Of a stretch of 11,255 nucleotides of DNA, positions 7,956 through 11,255 are shown one piece after another. The position numbers and the translations under genes are program-made. Source of the stretch: Euperipatoides rowelli (taxonomy: Eukaryota; Onychophora; Udeonychophora; Euonychophora; Peripatopsidae); NCBI GenBank assembly GCA_003024985.2, contig PXIH01S0052901.1. One strand, 5' to 3'. Under the pieces are notes generated by a model that did not search any database, was not told where the DNA came from, and was given only the letters and a program-made list of their open reading frames with translations. Position 1 is the first letter of the stretch; each line of letters opens with the position of its first letter.

Positions 7956-8018
7956 TAGGTTCATATCTAAAAGTCCTAGAAATGGTGTGAATTTTGATTA
8001 GTCTGTTTGTCCATCCTT

Positions 8019-8877
8019 TAAATTAAAATAAAAATGATTAAGTAGTTAGATTTTTTTTTAACATTTTAGTTATCATAAACAATATTTGCAGCATCGTATG
8101 GATATTGAGAAGAAAAGCTGAAAATTTGGAGATTTTTAACCATCTAAATATGCACATTATTCTAGGGATGTGACATCAACAACTAATTTAACACTTTCTG
8201 CAGGATCCACCTAAGTTTGCACGACGGTGCTTTTCATGGAACTTAATGAGAGTTTTTACTACAAAGCAAAGCGTCTCTAGGCAAATGCTGCGCTTCACTT
8301 CCAAGATATTGTTTTCTCTCTCAGAAAACGCAACTTAGTGCTAAGCTTAGAAGAGAAGATCTGAGTCTAATCAATTCGTTAGCAGTTTGATCAATGCGGA
8401 AGATGTACATTAAATGATCAGCATTCCACATTTCACCATTTATGACTTCTGGTGTTTTTATCAATTAGTAACTACATTCCACATTGGTGGTATGTAGCTT
8501 TTCTTTTTCTTTTTTGTATGGGGAAAATAATTTTCCACTCACATAATTCACCTGTGAAAGACTTCAATAGGCCTGGGGTCAGATAAGTTACTACAACTTT
8601 CACAGAATTGGTGGTGGAATGATTAAAATAAAAAGACCTTATTCTCAATGATTTTAACTAAGTTGAAAACAAGTGATAACATCATCACCATATCTAGCCC
8701 AGAAAAATTTGGGAAATATTTGTTAGAGCTCTCCCTATTCCTATAGGCCTACCCAATTTTTTTAGCTGGCAAAAGTTTGAGTAACTCCCTGGTTAAACAT
8801 TTCTCAAAATATTTCAATAAATATGATAAATCATTCTAATTGATAGGTATTAATGGGAAATATTTAACAATCCAATG
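8019..8877. other. Non-coding stretch; short segment open on both strands at 8191-8334
   Basis: No gene was recognised. Within 8191-8334 the minus strand is open for 48 codons between stops (8335-8337 and 8188-8190), and the plus strand is open from 8204 to a TAG at 8336-8338 behind an acceptor-like TTTCTGCAG. Neither translation resembles a protein I know. It may be an eroded exon or transposon fragment, or chance. Confidence 0.35.
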
Positions 8878-9180
8878 GGTGTGTCGGTATGCTCGGAGCG
8901 TTGATGTTGACGTGTCCGGTACGCTGGCATGCTCAGTGTATTAGGGCTAACAGTGCACCAACATCCTTGTGTTTAGTTTAAATGCACCTATTTGTGTATT
9001 TATATCCCTTTATCTCACTTGTCTTCCGTTGTTAGACATTTCTTTTTAAAACTGAGTGCTTGTTCAATCTTGTCGAGTATGATTTAGTCTAGATTTCAGC
9101 ATCTGAAATGCTTGGTGCACTGCATTTACCACACCTCTGTTCTTGTAAACAAATTTTATTTAGATTTATTGCTTATATTC
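8878..9180. other. Non-coding stretch with a small GC-richer patch
   Basis: Positions about 8878-8945 are GC-richer than the surroundings. They contain two loosely similar blocks, GTGTCGGTATGCTCGG and GTGTCCGGTACGCTGGCATG, which suggest a decayed short duplication. The rest is AT-rich with nothing recognisable. Confidence 0.35.
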
Positions 9181-9186
9181 AGTGGT

Positions 9187-9275
9187 GCACCCAAGTGTGC
9201 TGGGATGGAGGCAATATTGTGCACTTCGTTCAAAAGTTTTCTATACCCCCCCCCCCAAGAAAAAATTCTGGGTGC
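9187..9275. repeat. Short poly-C segment bounded by a 7-bp inverted repeat
   Basis: GCACCCA (9187-9193) and TGGGTGC (9269-9275) are exact reverse complements enclosing about 75 bases. Near the right end is an 11-base C-run (9246-9256) followed by AAGAAAAAATTCTGGGTGCG. The layout recalls ends of short interspersed elements seen in marine invertebrate genomes, but the family and target duplication cannot be established. Open frames at 9108-9365 across this segment are not convincing. Confidence 0.3.
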
Positions 9276-11255
9276 GTCTCTGCTTATATTATAAGCCCTT
9301 CAGAAGTGAGTGATTTTTCTATTTTTGTGTTCAAAAACACGGATAGATTTTATTTAATATTTTAAATTGTCATAGTATATAAGATTGATCAAAAAACAAA
9401 AATTTGAAAATGACTCAAATTTTATTCATTGCTTACAGCTATTTTACAGGAGACGAGCTTATCACATTTGATATAAAAATAATTAAAATATAGGCTATAT
9501 ATTATAACATTTATTTCATAAAGAACAGATTCTAGTATAGGGGCCTATATGATCTAAACTTCCAATTGTATTTTTATTATTGCAAATCAGTTTGGGCCTT
9601 AGTAATTCTTCAGGGGGGTTTTTTCCTACAGTTTTTAACATTGAGAATTATGATATTATGGGAAAGTACTGTCTCAGATGATGNTCGCTGCTTACATACT
9701 GGTGAATTATAAAATAAATGAAACGTGATAATAGCGTTGGGCAGTCTGAATTGACAAAAATTATAAACACAATTATTTCCAAGTGGCCAAAATTATACTC
9801 TGATAATATTTTTTACAACTATAGAATGTATAGTGTATATATGTTTATGATTCATGAACATAATGAAAAAGATTGAGAATTTTAACCTGTTTAGCCTACA
9901 CGTTTCTTTATTTTCCTGCTTCAACTTATATTTTGCGCTTTACTTTTTAAAACATGATTATTTTGGCTCAGTTCATTAAAAATAAAATATTAAAAAAAAT
10001 AGCCTATTAGTTTTACTGAAATAATGATTTATTTACTGAGAGGTTTTGGATGTCACCCCCCCTTCCCCCCCCCACATATATTATGATTTTGGACTCATCT
10101 AGTGAGTGTTATAGACTCAAATGTATAATCCGATTGTATCAATGTGATCATAATATTATAGTTCAAAAACACACTATGGTAATCCTATATGTAATGTGGA
10201 GTCAAAATAACACAAAATATACACTAAACAAGTAATGAAGTTAAGGTTCACAGATCTTACAGCCAATCAAGACTCATGATGGCGTTACACAAAGGTAGTC
10301 CAAGCTATCCCAGAATTCAAAGGGTTTAGAAAAAATATGTACAATAGGGAAAGAACTAATCTAAGTAGGCCTACTGATTGAGATAGTTTTTATATATATA
10401 AATTAAGATTAGCCTATATGTTATTTTTATTAATGGGACATAAATAATGCTAAACTATAATACCGGTATGTTATATTGTGTACATAGCCTTAATAAATCT
10501 ATATATTAATACGTGAAGGGAAAACTTTGGATCCCTTCTTAAGCATATTGCGCACACGGAGGAGTGTGGGATTTGGCAGAGTTAAAGTTTATATGGAGAG
10601 GGAGTGCAATAGCTAAAAATTTATGTATAAAATTAAAACATTCATTGTTTAGCATTGTAACGGCTTTTTACAAAGGAGTGGCGGCTTAAATTTTCTTATT
10701 GGTCTAATTTCGACCAACACTGGATTACTAGTATGTGGGCCTATTAATGGTCAAATGGGTTAGTAAGTAATTGTTATATTTTAATACATTATAAACTAGA
10801 GAAATAATTTTCAGTAATTAACAGTTCAACAAAGGTAAAATTAATCATTAAATGAGAGTATTTTAGGCAACTGAATTGTTATACTCAACAAAGCATTACA
10901 GTTTTATATACAGTATATGCGATTTTAAGTGATTGATACACTCTCACACTCTTTAGAAACTGAAGTATTATTTCATCAGTAAAGGGTTATATAAACATGA
11001 CAAATTATTCAATTGGTTAGAGTTGTGAGTATGTTGGCATGTGACTAGGGTTGGTTATTCTTAAATAATTATTTATTTTACGATGGCCCATGACAGTGAG
11101 CTCTCACACTCCACTTTTGAGAAAAGACGGAATCATTCATGGCCACAATTATCAAGATATGCCTAAACAGTGATTAAGCTGAGCAAAAAATATAATATTA
11201 GCCATTTGGCTAATTATAGTAAACAAATTTTAGCAAAAATAGGATGTTCATAGCC
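9276..11255. other. Non-coding AT-rich stretch
   Basis: No coding region or RNA gene was recognised. It contains one unresolved base (9684), C-runs at 10056-10062 and 10065-10073, a small TA run near 10391, and a TAGGCCTA palindrome at 10366-10373 (also at 8744-8751). The open frame at 10050-10235 begins in the C-runs and shows no protein features. Confidence 0.55.

Larger units (their letters stand above)
6226..8018. repeat. Tandem minisatellite-type array, basic period about 121-128 bp
   Basis: Using the anchor ATGGTATGAATTT and its variants, unit starts fall at 6336, 6440, 6563, 6684, 6812, 6940, 7068, 7196, 7329, 7451, 7521, 7691, 7883 and 7982. The spacing is exactly 128 four times in a row in the middle; it is 104-123 on the left and irregular (70-192) on the right. 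Each unit holds, in order, the anchor, a TGTC-rich tract, a TCCATCCATGTTCA block, TTGATCTTTACAAGCTAGAA, an AAACTTTCTGCAT block and a TCATCTCTAAAA block. A further degraded partial unit starts near 6226. The homogeneous centre and diverged edges are typical of arrays evolving by unequal exchange. The apparent open frame at 7334-7573 is a translation of the repeat. Confidence 0.93.

Noticed and set aside
6226-8018. CRISPR-like array
   Set aside because: Units are long and directly adjacent without unique spacers, diverge strongly, and the genome is eukaryotic in character; it is a tandem repeat.
9108-9365. Two overlapping plus-strand open frames
   Set aside because: They overlap in different frames across a C-run and show no domain, signal peptide or splice structure.
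8744-10373. TAGGCCTA palindromes as a regulatory or species signature
   Set aside because: Only two exact copies were found (8744-8751 and 10366-10373), too few to claim enrichment.

Overview
This is an AT-rich, gene-poor stretch of a eukaryotic (metazoan) genome, most likely a marine invertebrate. Three things point that way: long A/T and C/G homopolymer runs; a diverged minisatellite-type tandem array; and one decayed gene of a nuclease-like family that, from general knowledge, is expanded in cnidarians, molluscs and other invertebrates. A mollusc would fit, but the sequence does not settle the species. There is no bacterial-style gene packing, operon or CRISPR array.

Layout. (1) Positions 191-2180, minus strand: a heavily degenerated, intronless copy of one large protein-coding gene. 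Its parts lie in at least six reading-frame segments broken by about ten in-frame stops, so only two short ORFs look open on a simple scan. Read in order they give an N-terminal region, a DGS-containing middle region, a PIN/XPG-like nuclease core (EEAxT, DDTDV and LHALTGCET motifs), an LPPCRD / ANYQAVIW segment and an acidic C-terminal tail. (2) Positions 1-190: downstream flank of that gene, with small hairpins and a possible poly(A) signal on the minus strand. (3) Positions 2181-6225: non-coding AT-rich DNA containing a G/C-rich patch with stem-loops (about 3160-3300), a perfect 23-bp inverted repeat (4457-4506), another GC-rich patch (about 4735-4800) and many homopolymer tracts. (4) Positions 6226-8018: a tandem array of about 14 units with a 121-128 bp basic period, a recent 256-bp higher-order duplication in the middle, and two units near the right edge carrying an internal inverted duplication. 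(5) Positions 8019-11255: AT-rich DNA with no recognisable gene. It holds a short segment open on both strands (8191-8334), a G/C-richer patch (about 8878-8945), and a short poly-C segment bounded by a 7-bp inverted repeat (9187-9275).

No functional gene could be supported anywhere in the window. The most informative items are the nuclease-family pseudogene, the structure of the tandem array with its inverted duplication, and the perfect hairpin. The two 'n' positions (3875 and 9684) mark unresolved bases; the first lies inside a C-run.
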